Virus record (IMG/VR): IMGVR_UViG_3300031576_000201
Location: 1-35,112 of that record
DNA: 35,112 nucleotides
Strand: one strand, 5' to 3'
Origin: a virus
A program made the position numbers and the translations under genes. Below, in pieces: positions 1-7,504 of this stretch (position 1 is the first letter of the stretch; each line of letters begins with the position of its first letter). The notes below the pieces were generated by a model. It was given only the letters and a program-made list of their open reading frames with translations. It did no database searches and was not told the origin of the DNA.

Positions 1-225
1 CAATACCTTTCAAGATGTAAACTATTCTACTAATGGTGAATTAGATGGTTGGACTCATACAGCTGGAACCGCGGTTTTTACTTGCCCAACTGCCGGTATT
101 TATATCGTTCAATATTTGGGACATGTAAAAAAGACATCTGGAGGAACATCCCTTGTGGAAATGCGTGTAGTACAAAATGGAACAGAACTTGCGGGAAGTG
201 CTTCTCAAACAACTGTGGCATCCAA
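1..225. repeat. Left copy of the terminal redundancy
   Basis: Bases 1-225 recur at 34888-35112 with a constant offset of 34,887 and two substitutions: A at 128 versus C at 35015, and T at 205 versus A at 35092. The fibre reading frame is continuous across the join, so this is best read as circular overlap of one genome of about 34,887 bp. The mismatches change one Lys codon to Gln and leave one Ser codon silent, which points to strain variation in the population or assembly noise. Whether the virion carries true direct terminal repeats or permuted ends cannot be seen here. Confidence 0.9.
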
Positions 226-391
226 TTCTATCGTTCAAGCACTTGGCAACGCAAGGGTTTTTTCCGCAGCAGCAGCAGATGTCATTAAGATTCAATTTAC
301 GGGTGATACAACCGCATCTCAATTAATTACTCCTGTTGGAGATGCTGTAACAAATACAAGTAGCAATGTATTAATTTATAGAATTAAGTAA
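2..391 (+). CDS. C-terminal part of tail fibre (5' part at 33566-35112), C1q/TNF-like tip
   Basis: This is the 3' end of the gene that starts at 33566. Joined across the circular overlap it makes a protein of about 570 residues. The frame is open from base 2 (Asn-Thr-Phe) to a TAA at 389-391. The segment reads as a compact beta-rich domain with the pattern WTHTAGTAVFTCPTAGIYIV followed by a second strand set ending in NVLIYRIK. This resembles the trimeric C1q/TNF-like jelly rolls at the tips of phage fibres and bacterial adhesins. The expected role is receptor contact at the end of a trimeric fibre. The shorter frame from a TTG at 116 is only an artefact of the linear cut. Confidence 0.8.
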   Translation, partial: NTFQDVNYSTNGELDGWTHTAGTAVFTCPTAGIYIVQYLGHVKKTSGGTSLVEMRVVQNGTELAGSASQTTVASNSIVQALGNARVFSAAAADVIKIQFTGDTTASQLITPVGDAVTNTSSNVLIYRIK

Positions 392-397
392 TTTGAT

Positions 398-544
398 ATG
401 CCAACTCCACAACCAGACTATACGGCAGGTAATCAAACAACTCGGACAATATATCCATTGCTTTGTTTAATATCACCAAATGGGACGAGATATGTTGTGA
501 CTATTGATGATAGTGGAATACTTATTACTACTCCTGTTTTATAA
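398..544 (+). CDS. Small hypothetical protein in fibre cassette (48 aa)
   Basis: ATG at 398 follows the fibre stop by 6 bases and has the genome's usual context (TTTGATATG, T at -1, no Shine-Dalgarno). The 48-residue product begins MPTPQPDYTAGNQ and ends in a short strand pattern with ISPNGTRYVVTIDDSGILI. This could be one beta hairpin or a tiny accessory to the neighbouring fibres. No family is recognised. Tight spacing on both sides (6 bases to each neighbour) supports a real gene in the late transcript. Confidence 0.55.
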   Translation: MPTPQPDYTAGNQTTRTIYPLLCLISPNGTRYVVTIDDSGILITTPVL

Positions 545-550
545 AATAGT

Positions 551-799
551 ATGTCTAAACATTACGCAATTGGAGAAAATATACAGCATAAAACAGTGAC
601 CTTTAATAATTCAAAGGTTGCTTCTGTTACTTTTGATAAACCTTTTACTTTGACCCCTAATATCCAAGTTACTTTAAATGATTCAGGGTCTGCACCAGTT
701 TATAAAACAGAAGTAACCATAACAGATTGTAAGATCCGTTTTTTAAATAAATGGACAGGAACCGTTGATTTATTAATTATTGAAAGAAACGGAATTTAA
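551..799 (+). CDS. Small beta-rich virion protein, possibly H-type-lectin-like (82 aa)
   Basis: The 82-residue product alternates strand-like segments (VTFNNSKVASVTFDKPF, IQVTLND, YKTEVTITDCKIRF, GTVDLLIIER). The pattern 'x-V-x-F... F-x-x-x-P-x-I-x-V-x-L... I-x-F... V-x-x-L' recalls the H-type lectin domains that occur as small receptor-binding modules in phages. That assignment is from pattern only, with no catalytic or metal residues to confirm it. It sits within the fibre cassette, 6 bases before the next gene. The start has the TAGTATG context. Confidence 0.6.
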   Translation: MSKHYAIGENIQHKTVTFNNSKVASVTFDKPFTLTPNIQVTLNDSGSAPVYKTEVTITDCKIRFLNKWTGTVDLLIIERNGI

Positions 800-804
800 A
801 CTAT

Positions 805-1014
805 ATGTCAAATTTAGCTATTACTATTACACAGATTACAGAAAATGATTATGCGGGAATACCTGAAACGACTAAAAGTTTAAAAGGATCTATTGATAAT
901 AAAAATTTACCTATTATTCATACGGAAGATTCATTAGTTTCTGATGCTACTTGTAAAACAAACTTTAAGAACAAATTGACAAGTTTAGGATATACATGGA
1001 CAACAGAAAGTTAA
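805..1014 (+). CDS. Hypothetical protein in fibre cassette (69 aa)
   Basis: A 69-residue soluble protein with no membrane segment or signal peptide. The first third (LAITITQITENDYAGIPETTK) looks like beta hairpins. The end (CKTNFKNKLTSLGYTW) looks like a helix followed by an aromatic cap. No family is recognised. Its position between fibre genes, its CTATATG start and its spacing of 5 bases from the upstream stop support expression with the tail genes. Confidence 0.6.
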   Translation: MSNLAITITQITENDYAGIPETTKSLKGSIDNKNLPIIHTEDSLVSDATCKTNFKNKLTSLGYTWTTES

Positions 1015-1029
1015 TATAAATAATAATGT

Positions 1030-1458
1030 ATGCCAAGAATATTTCCTGGTACTGGAGCTACAAGCATCACTGGTAGTGTCGGTACACTAGAACAAGTAAC
1101 AACAAATGGTAGTAGCACCACAAAAAGTCTGGTGTTTGTTCCTAGTGCCACACAATCATTATTAGCAGCTAATGCGATTTTGGCTAATGCAACTACGGTA
1201 AGAGTTCAAGGGAGTGGTGGTTCAGTAATATTGACTTCTATTCCAACAATTGCAGATGGAAGTGATGGTCAATTTCTTATTATCTTAGGGGCAAGTGATA
1301 CAAATTTAGTTACTATTCAGGATTCGGCTAATTTAGCAGGTAGTAATCTACAATTATCAGGAGGAAATGACTTTACTATGGGACAAGGTGATACAATTAC
1401 ATTGATGTTTGATACGAATGCGGCTGATTGGGTTGAAATCAGTAGATCAGGAAATTAA
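1030..1458 (+). CDS. Short fibre-like protein with shared C-terminal beta domain (142 aa)
   Basis: Residues from about 35 to 142 align closely with the last 110 residues of the next large gene (1566-2936). Both share SNLQLSGGN, a GSGG(S/A)V turn, a (D/G)TNxVT(I/V)QD segment and an ending of DW(V/I)E(I/F)xRSxN. The family resemblance extends to the protein at 32424. Such glycine- and threonine-rich domains cap phage fibres, so this looks like a free-standing cap or mini-fibre. The N-terminal 30 residues (GTGATSITGSVGTLEQ) are low-complexity fibre-type linker. It probably arose by duplication of the neighbouring fibre cap or the reverse. Confidence 0.65.
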   Translation: MPRIFPGTGATSITGSVGTLEQVTTNGSSTTKSLVFVPSATQSLLAANAILANATTVRVQGSGGSVILTSIPTIADGSDGQFLIILGASDTNLVTIQDSANLAGSNLQLSGGNDFTMGQGDTITLMFDTNAADWVEISRSGN

Positions 1459-1565
1459 TAGATATTTATTATATTAGAGATATAAAATTATTATGAAAAT
1501 GAAACATACTATTCAAAACATGAATAGATATAAAGTAAAAACAACATTATTTTTAATATAATTTT

Positions 1566-2936
1566 ATGGCACAAAAAGGTGGTACTGGTCATGCAAATGC
1601 AGATGTCATCCAAAGCCTAGAGATCAAAGCAACAAGCTCGCAGATCATCTTTGACTCGACCTCGGCAAATACAACCACATTGCAGGATTCAGCTACAGCG
1701 GCTCGTGTGATTACCTTTCCAGATGCTACTGATACGTTAACAGGTAATACCGCGACACAAACGCTTACAAATAAGAGTATTACAAGCCCAACGATTACTG
1801 GAAGTCCTACGGCAGCTACGGCAACTTGGACAAACCTGGGTTCTGTAACAACGATTGATATTAATGGTGGTACGATCGATAACGTAACTATTGGTGGAAC
1901 GACACCTACAGCCGGTACATTTACAAGTGTTAGTACCAGTGCTCAAGCTGGTGTAGCTCTTAGTCCATTTAACACTGCTGCTGGTAATACTGGTGAAACA
2001 CGATACATTGAATTGGCTGCTAATGGTACTAATTATGTTGGTTTCAAAGCACCAGATGCAATTACAACCAATGTTATTTGGACATTACCTGCGGCTGATG
2101 GTACTTCTGGTCAACAGTTGACTACTAATGGATCAGGTATCTTAACATGGACGGCTAGTGATGCTAATAACAATACCTTAGATCAAGCCTATGATCAGGG
2201 TGGTGCGGGTGCTGGTCGTACTATTACTGCTGATTCTGGTGCAGTAGCGATTACAGCAACTTCTGCCGATGGGGATGATTTGCTAGATATTGATCATACT
2301 GCTAGCGGTGCGTTAACAGCAAATACGACTGATACTGTAGCAATTGATGCTTCTCGTACACATACTGCGGCAACAGTTGTTACTGACAACTATGATGTAC
2401 AACAAGTAACGCGTACAAGCGTTATGAATAATGCTGGTGGTACATTGAATGCTCAAGGTACAGTCATGAGGATTCAAAACGTTGCTACGCAAACCGCTGG
2501 TACATTGTCAGATACCGTTACTGTTTTGACTCTTACACAAGATACCGATTCTACTGGTGCAGCTCTAAGTATTACTGGTGGTTCATTGACTCATGCTCAT
2601 CGATCAGTATTTACACCTAAAGCTAATCAATCATTAGCTGCTGGTAGTGCAATTGTCGTTACAGATACAACAGTAGCTCAAATTTCAGGTAGTGGTGGAG
2701 CAGTAACTTTGACTTCTACACCTACAATTGCTAGTGGAACTGATGGTCAAATTGTCTATATTGTTGGCACTGATGATACAAATACTGTAACCGTTCAAGA
2801 TCAAGCTAATCTTGCATCAAGTAATCTACAGCTTTCTGGTGGTAATAACTTTACCATCGGTTTGGGAGATGTTCTTGGTCTAGTGTTTAGCTCAACTGTA
2901 GGCGATTGGATTGAATTCACTCGCAGCGATAATTAG
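1566..2936 (+). CDS. Tail fibre protein (456 aa)
   Basis: A long Gly/Thr/Ser/Ala-rich protein with typical phage fibre wording. It contains ATDTLTGNTATQTLTNKSI, then TSPTITGSP, IDNVTIGGTTPTAGTFTSVS, and a middle section TNVIWTLPAADGTSGQQL followed by TNGSGILTW. These motifs recur in many tail fibres as beta-prism or shaft segments. The last roughly 110 residues form the same cap domain as the 142-residue protein upstream. It is expected to trimerise and bind the host surface. The start lies in an A/T run (ATAATTTTATG). It is followed by an 83-base gap that holds a hairpin. Confidence 0.8.
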   Translation: MAQKGGTGHANADVIQSLEIKATSSQIIFDSTSANTTTLQDSATAARVITFPDATDTLTGNTATQTLTNKSITSPTITGSPTAATATWTNLGSVTTIDINGGTIDNVTIGGTTPTAGTFTSVSTSAQAGVALSPFNTAAGNTGETRYIELAANGTNYVGFKAPDAITTNVIWTLPAADGTSGQQLTTNGSGILTWTASDANNNTLDQAYDQGGAGAGRTITADSGAVAITATSADGDDLLDIDHTASGALTANTTDTVAIDASRTHTAATVVTDNYDVQQVTRTSVMNNAGGTLNAQGTVMRIQNVATQTAGTLSDTVTVLTLTQDTDSTGAALSITGGSLTHAHRSVFTPKANQSLAAGSAIVVTDTTVAQISGSGGAVTLTSTPTIASGTDGQIVYIVGTDDTNTVTVQDQANLASSNLQLSGGNNFTIGLGDVLGLVFSSTVGDWIEFTRSDN

Positions 2937-2971
2937 CATCTGTACAGGGTAAACAAAATATCGTTTATTAT

Positions 2972-2995
2972 CTTTGCCTCTTTCTGGGGGCAAAG
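2972..2995 (+). other. Intergenic hairpin between fibre genes
   Basis: CTTTGCC at 2972-2978 and GGCAAAG at 2989-2995 form a perfect 7-bp stem around a 10-base loop. No T run follows, so it is not a standard intrinsic terminator. It may be a transcript-stability element or an RNase processing site between two fibre genes. Confidence 0.4.
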
Positions 2996-3019
2996 CATAG
3001 TAAATAATTACTAATCTAT

Positions 3020-4372
3020 ATGGCAGAAATTGGCGGTCAAGGAAACAATAATGGCGAAATTGTTTCCGGTAAACTTAAAATAACCAATTCATTTTTAGAT
3101 TTTGATGAAATTGCCACACCGGCAAATCCATCCACAGATGATGGTCGTCTTTATGTTAAAGATTCTGCTGGAACAACTGCTTTATTTTTTAGAGATAGTG
3201 CTGGAACAGAAACGAATTTATTATCGGGAACTGGAGATGTAACCGGTCCTGCTTCATCTACTGATTTAGCTATTGTTCGTTTTAATGGAACTACTGGCAA
3301 GGTGATTCAAAATAGTGGTAGCTTTGGTGTTTTGAGGGGTGGTACTACCAGTATTTTTATCGGTGGTGGAGGAAATGCAATAACAACAGGTACAAGAATG
3401 GCGGCTTTTGGTACAAGTGCTCTTAATGTTATTCAGTCTGGAACGGGGCATATTGGTATTGGGGCAAGTGCATTAGCCCTACATGTAAGTGGTAGTGATA
3501 ATATCGCGATTGGCGATCAATCCTTTCAAAATTCAACAACACAATCTAATAATGTTGGGCTTGGAGGAAGAGCTGGTGATAATATCACAAGTGGTAGCGA
3601 CAATATCGCTATTGGTACAGATACTTTGGGTGGAAATACGGCTAATGGCTGTGTTGCAATTGGTAGTAATGCTTTAACATTATTTACAACTATTTCTGGA
3701 AATGTTGTTGTCGGCGCACAATCTGCAATAAATCTTTCTACTGGCAGCTTTAATACTATTCTTGGTAGTTCTTCATTCTCAGGCACAAACAGTACTTCTG
3801 AAAATAATACAATCCTTGGTAATCAATCGTGTACAGGAAATGGTTCTAAGGCTGGAAATGTGTGTATTGGCTATCAATCTGCCAATATTCTTAGTACAGG
3901 AAGTTCAAATATTTTCATCGGAAGAGGATCAGCGTCTCTTGCCACCACAGCTAGTAATAATATTTTAATTGGTCATAATTTAGAACTTGATTCAGTCACC
4001 TCTACTCATACTTTAAAGATTGGCAACCTACTTAATGGGTTTGTATCAACAGCAACAAGACCAGCATTAACAGTAAATGGAGCATTTCAAGTAAAAACTT
4101 CAGGAACCGCAGTAAGTGTTACTTCTGCGGGAGAGAGTATTATTGGTGTTACTTCTACTGCGGCCGCTCGAACGATAACTCTTGCTACTGCTGATGTGAT
4201 AACAGGAAATATTATTATTGTTAAAGATGAGTCTGGGGCAGCCGGAACTAATAATATTACTATTGCTGTCCAGGGAGCAGAAACAATAGATGGTCTTACA
4301 AGTATTAAAATTACTGCTAATTACGGGGTAGCCAGATTTTATGCCAGAAGTGGTAACTGGTTCACTTTTTAA
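3020..4372 (+). CDS. Tail fibre with YadA-head-like repeats (450 aa)
   Basis: Three parts are visible. Residues about 23-75 carry a common fibre start module with TDDGRLYVKDSAGTTALFF. Residues about 111-337 hold roughly a dozen degenerate repeats of the form S/T-G-x-x-N-(I/V/T)-x-(I/L/V)-G, such as SGSDNIAIG. This is the signature of YadA/Hia-type left-handed beta-roll heads of trimeric autotransporter adhesins. Residues about 361-450 form a C-terminal domain (IGVTSTAAARTITLATAD, IIIVKDESGAAGTNNITI) shared with the next gene. The protein is inferred to be a trimeric receptor-binding fibre. It has no secretion anchor, as expected for a virion protein. Confidence 0.8.
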   Translation: MAEIGGQGNNNGEIVSGKLKITNSFLDFDEIATPANPSTDDGRLYVKDSAGTTALFFRDSAGTETNLLSGTGDVTGPASSTDLAIVRFNGTTGKVIQNSGSFGVLRGGTTSIFIGGGGNAITTGTRMAAFGTSALNVIQSGTGHIGIGASALALHVSGSDNIAIGDQSFQNSTTQSNNVGLGGRAGDNITSGSDNIAIGTDTLGGNTANGCVAIGSNALTLFTTISGNVVVGAQSAINLSTGSFNTILGSSSFSGTNSTSENNTILGNQSCTGNGSKAGNVCIGYQSANILSTGSSNIFIGRGSASLATTASNNILIGHNLELDSVTSTHTLKIGNLLNGFVSTATRPALTVNGAFQVKTSGTAVSVTSAGESIIGVTSTAAARTITLATADVITGNIIIVKDESGAAGTNNITIAVQGAETIDGLTSIKITANYGVARFYARSGNWFTF

Positions 4373-4384
4373 TATATTTAATAT

Positions 4385-5326
4385 ATGTCAGATACATTTT
4401 TTTCTCCAAGATCAACAGGAAACCAAACAATCGCTATAGGTAATACGGTTTCAACAAGTGTTGCAAACTCTGTTTTGCTTGGTTATACAGGAAATTCTCT
4501 TGGATCAGGAGCCGTTGGTATTGGTCATAATATTAATCCCTCAGGCACTGATACTGTATGTATTGGTAGGGGTGCAACCACGATTGCCACCGATGGCGTA
4601 GCTGTTGGTAATGCCGCCGTAGCTTCTGGGGAAGCTGTATCAATAGGAAGTGATAGTTCTTCTACAAGTGTTGGTGTTGCTATAGGACAACAAGCAACCG
4701 AGGCTTTTGGTGGGGTTGCGCTTGGATATAAGGCCATTACTACAGGATCTTCTCAACTTGTTTGTGGTTCTGTTTCAGCTGGTGTAAGTGAAATTTATTT
4801 TGGAGCTGGAGTTACAGCTGCTGCTCCTAGCTCAGCTAATATTTACCCAACAGGTGGATCAGGAACAAATATTACTGCTGGAGATTTGACTATAAATGGA
4901 GGGCTTTCTACTGGTAATGCTACTCCAGGAAAAGTATTTATTCGTACCTCTACGGCTGGAGCAACAGGTGTAACATTACAAACTGCTAGCAATAGAATAA
5001 CGGTTGATACAAGCGTAACAAGATTTCATCATGGGATGAGATTTAACAGAACTGCTACTGCTGTTAGCTATCAGATTCTTGTTACCGATTTCTATATCGG
5101 TGTTACTTCTACCGCGGCAGCCAGAACGATTACAGTACCTGCTGTTGGATTACTTAACTCTGGAATGACTTTTGTGATTAAAGATGAATCTGGTGGAGCA
5201 GCGACCAATAATATTACAGTTGCAGGTGGTGGAGTAAATATTGATGGTGCTGCTAACTATGTGATTAATACAAATTATGGTTCTGTGACGATTGTTTCAG
5301 ATCAAGCTAATTTCTTTGTTATATAA
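4385..5326 (+). CDS. Second YadA-head-like tail fibre (313 aa)
   Basis: Residues about 10-125 contain YadA-like IG repeats (QTIAIGNTVS, GAVGIGHNI, DTVCIGRGA, EAVSIGSDS, GVALGYKA). A shaft-like middle section follows. A C-terminal domain from about residue 230 (IGVTSTAAARTITVPAVG, FVIKDESGGAATNNITV, IVSDQANFFVI) matches the C terminus of the upstream 450-residue fibre closely. The two look like duplicated and diverged receptor-binding proteins in tandem, 12 bases apart. The role is inferred from repeats and position. No enzymatic motif is seen. Confidence 0.78.
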   Translation: MSDTFFSPRSTGNQTIAIGNTVSTSVANSVLLGYTGNSLGSGAVGIGHNINPSGTDTVCIGRGATTIATDGVAVGNAAVASGEAVSIGSDSSSTSVGVAIGQQATEAFGGVALGYKAITTGSSQLVCGSVSAGVSEIYFGAGVTAAAPSSANIYPTGGSGTNITAGDLTINGGLSTGNATPGKVFIRTSTAGATGVTLQTASNRITVDTSVTRFHHGMRFNRTATAVSYQILVTDFYIGVTSTAAARTITVPAVGLLNSGMTFVIKDESGGAATNNITVAGGGVNIDGAANYVINTNYGSVTIVSDQANFFVI

Positions 5327-5328
5327 AT

Positions 5329-5727
5329 ATGTCACATAATATTATAAATCAGGATGGTTCATACGCTTTGTTAGCCAGTGTTAGTGGCATTGATCTTAAA
5401 ACAGCAGCACAGACAACGCTATACACGGTTCCTACAGGAAAAACTTGTCTTATTACAGAAGTTGTTTTGTTTGCCACAGCTGCTACTGCCGTTACTTCTG
5501 CACCGATTATAAGAATTGGTAAAACAGCCGGTTTTAATGAATGGCTTGGATTAACAACATTAACAGGATTAGATACGACAAATGAATTTTTATCACTTTC
5601 TAAATCAGCAAATCTTTTAATCCATCAATCATTTGCAGCTGCAGAAGTCATAAAAATAGATGTTGGTACTGTTGCCACAGCAACAACATTAACTGTTAAA
5701 GCATTTGTCTTTGGTTTCCTTGTTTAA
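5329..5727 (+). CDS. Putative virion accessory protein (132 aa)
   Basis: This starts 2 bases after the upstream fibre stop with an AAATATG context. The sequence is beta-rich (TLYTVPTGKTCLITEVVLFA, APIIRIGKTAGFNEWLG, ATTLTVKAFVFGFLV). The segment 'T-V-P-x-G-K-x-C-x-I-x-x-V' is typical of small jelly-roll proteins in phage late operons. No signal peptide, membrane segment or catalytic motif is visible. It may decorate the virion or cap a fibre. The family was not identified. Confidence 0.6.
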   Translation: MSHNIINQDGSYALLASVSGIDLKTAAQTTLYTVPTGKTCLITEVVLFATAATAVTSAPIIRIGKTAGFNEWLGLTTLTGLDTTNEFLSLSKSANLLIHQSFAAAEVIKIDVGTVATATTLTVKAFVFGFLV

Positions 5728-5742
5728 TTTTAATGAAATAAT

Positions 5743-6093
5743 ATGGCCTTACAATTATCTATACCGAATAAGTTTGGATCAACTGCCTTTGGAAATGGGT
5801 ATGTTCATTTAAGAAAAATTGATTTAGATGCGATTGACAAAAGGGGAACGCTTACATTGCGTTTTTGGAGTGATCCGGCGACTAGAGCAGATGCAACAAA
5901 ATCAGAATTAGGCAATCTCAATATTTCTATTGGATCCACAGAAATACTTAATTCATCTAATCAGTCAGTTGATCAGATTAAATATGAAGATGTTGCCTTT
6001 AAAACACAAACAGAGTGTTATCTAAAATTAAAAACATTAAAAGTTAACTTTGAAGGTAATATTTTAAACTTAGCAACTGCTGTTGATGTATAA
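5743..6093 (+). CDS. Hypothetical protein at end of fibre cassette (116 aa)
   Basis: A 116-residue soluble protein that starts in the usual context (GAAATAATATG). It mixes strands (ALQLSIPNKFG, GTLTLRFWSDPATRA, TECYLKLKTLKVNFEGNIL) with no metal-binding cysteines beyond one. No family is recognised. It lies between fibre genes and the neck genes in one direction, so a virion or assembly role is the simplest inference. Confidence 0.55.
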   Translation: MALQLSIPNKFGSTAFGNGYVHLRKIDLDAIDKRGTLTLRFWSDPATRADATKSELGNLNISIGSTEILNSSNQSVDQIKYEDVAFKTQTECYLKLKTLKVNFEGNILNLATAVDV

Positions 6094-6107
6094 AAATATG
6101 ACTAATT

Positions 6108-6332
6108 ATGAATATGAAAAAAACAACCGATCTATATCTTTCCGCTTATTTAATGGCAAAAGGATACAAACTAATAGAAGTTGATTCTAAGAAAAAGTGT
6201 TCGTTTTCTTTTGAAATATCAAATCAAATTGAAAAGGATATACAGGATTATTTCAATGAATTGGGCTCAGTAGAACCATTAAGGTTTGTTAACGCAATTC
6301 GCAATATTAAGACATTAATATTTACTAAGTAA
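6108..6332 (+). CDS. DUF5659-like protein (74 aa)
   Basis: The pattern TTDLYLSAYLMAKGYKLIEV near the N terminus, then a FSFE strand, a DIQDYFN helix and the ending LRFVNAIRNIKTLIF match my recollection of DUF5659, a small domain frequent beside phage tail and neck genes. Its biochemical role is unknown. Two starts are possible, 6108 and 6114, and both have T at -1. It ends 1 base before the adaptor gene, so translation is probably coupled. Confidence 0.7.
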   Translation: MNMKKTTDLYLSAYLMAKGYKLIEVDSKKKCSFSFEISNQIEKDIQDYFNELGSVEPLRFVNAIRNIKTLIFTK

Positions 6333-6333
6333 T

Positions 6334-7503
6334 ATGGCTAGGTCACTGGACAATTTAAAAGCAGAATTTCAGTTGCTAAGCCAGGATACAAGTTCTGGAA
6401 CCATAGATACTAATCAACAAACAACGTTGTTTAATTTAGCTATTAGAAATTTACAAGCAACTGCGGATGTCTATGGTACAACATTTGAAAGTGATTTGGA
6501 TTTGTTTAGTGATGAGTTCCAATATCGTGCACCAACGAATTTTAAAGCTAGTATCGATCTTTTAGATCGAGATAACCCAGATCAAAGATTTGAGTCTCGT
6601 TCTGAAAAATATTTCTGGAGACAAAAAAATAAAGAAGAAAACATTTTTGCAGATGCCCATAGGCGTGAGACATTCTTTTTGTTAGTAAATGCAGATATTA
6701 AGACTGGTTCTATTTTATTACATAATTTAGATAGCATTACTGCTAATGGTACTTGGGCAGTTGTCGGTGGTTCGGGGGCAATAAATTTAACGGTAGATAC
6801 GTTTGAATTTAAAGAAGGCTCTGCATCCCTTAATTTTGATGCTACTACGGCAACGGTACCATCTATTCAAAACAGCACATTTACGGCTGTAGATTTATCT
6901 AGTCATCAAGATCGATCTACTATTTTTGCTTGGGTTTTTTTACCAACAATTACTAATTTAACAAATGTTATTTTACGATGGGGTTCAGATACAACTAACT
7001 TTTTCCAGCAAACGGTGACTAGTCAGTTTTCAGGATTTCCCTTTGAGGTTGGTTGGAACCGATTGGGTTTTGCTTGGAACGGAGCAACCACAACAGGTAC
7101 ACCCGTCGCTTCTGCAATTGATTTTTCTCGATTGATTATTACTTATAGCGTAGCTACGACTGCCACCGATTTTAGACTTGATGAAATCATTTCTAAACTA
7201 CCCGAAAGAATTGTGCATAGTTATTACACCATTCCAATGGTTAAGGATATTGCTGGGCTTTATAAAGCAGAATTTACTTCTGGAGATGATGTAACCGTAA
7301 CGCAAGATAGACACGATGAATTGTTGATTTATTATGCATTATTTAAGTATTTCATGATCATGCGTCAATTTGATGATGCAACTATTTATCGTGGTAAATA
7401 TGATGAATTATTGAAGCAAGTTACCTCGGATCATAATAGTTTAAGGGAACGACAAACTGATTTTTATTATGGATTGCAAGGGAATCGATTGATTAGAAAT
7501 TAA
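6334..7503 (+). CDS. Podovirus-type neck adaptor protein with inserted jelly-roll domain (389 aa)
   Basis: The N-terminal roughly 115 residues (LDNLKAEFQLLSQDTSSG, a YRAPTNFKASIDLLDRD segment) and the C-terminal roughly 100 residues (IVHSYYTIPMVKDIAGLY, then DELLIYYALFKYFMIMRQFDD) look like the two halves of a helical adaptor that sits under the portal. Between them, residues about 125-285 form a separate beta-rich segment (NGTWAVVGGSGAINLTVD, TIFAWVFLP, GWNRLGFAWNG, DFRLDEI) that resembles a LamG/concanavalin-like carbohydrate-binding fold. The order adaptor, nozzle, spike fits P22/T7-type tails. The insertion is the unusual point. Function is inferred from order and pattern. Confidence 0.65.
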   Translation: MARSLDNLKAEFQLLSQDTSSGTIDTNQQTTLFNLAIRNLQATADVYGTTFESDLDLFSDEFQYRAPTNFKASIDLLDRDNPDQRFESRSEKYFWRQKNKEENIFADAHRRETFFLLVNADIKTGSILLHNLDSITANGTWAVVGGSGAINLTVDTFEFKEGSASLNFDATTATVPSIQNSTFTAVDLSSHQDRSTIFAWVFLPTITNLTNVILRWGSDTTNFFQQTVTSQFSGFPFEVGWNRLGFAWNGATTTGTPVASAIDFSRLIITYSVATTATDFRLDEIISKLPERIVHSYYTIPMVKDIAGLYKAEFTSGDDVTVTQDRHDELLIYYALFKYFMIMRQFDDATIYRGKYDELLKQVTSDHNSLRERQTDFYYGLQGNRLIRN

Positions 7504-7504
7504 T

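Noticed and set aside
1-225. Diversity-generating retroelement template/variable pair
   Set aside because: Only two mismatches. The adenine is in the left copy at one site and in the right copy at the other, and no reverse transcriptase gene is present. Circular overlap explains the repeat.
1493-1561. 22-codon frame (MKMKHTIQNMNRYK...) between two fibre genes
   Set aside because: It has a TATG context but is very short, composition-driven, and without recognisable features. Not enough to call a gene.
3266-3786. Minus-strand frames inside the fibre genes
   Set aside because: They are codon-bias shadows of repetitive Gly/Thr/Asn-rich fibre sequence, and the late block has no other minus-strand genes of that kind.
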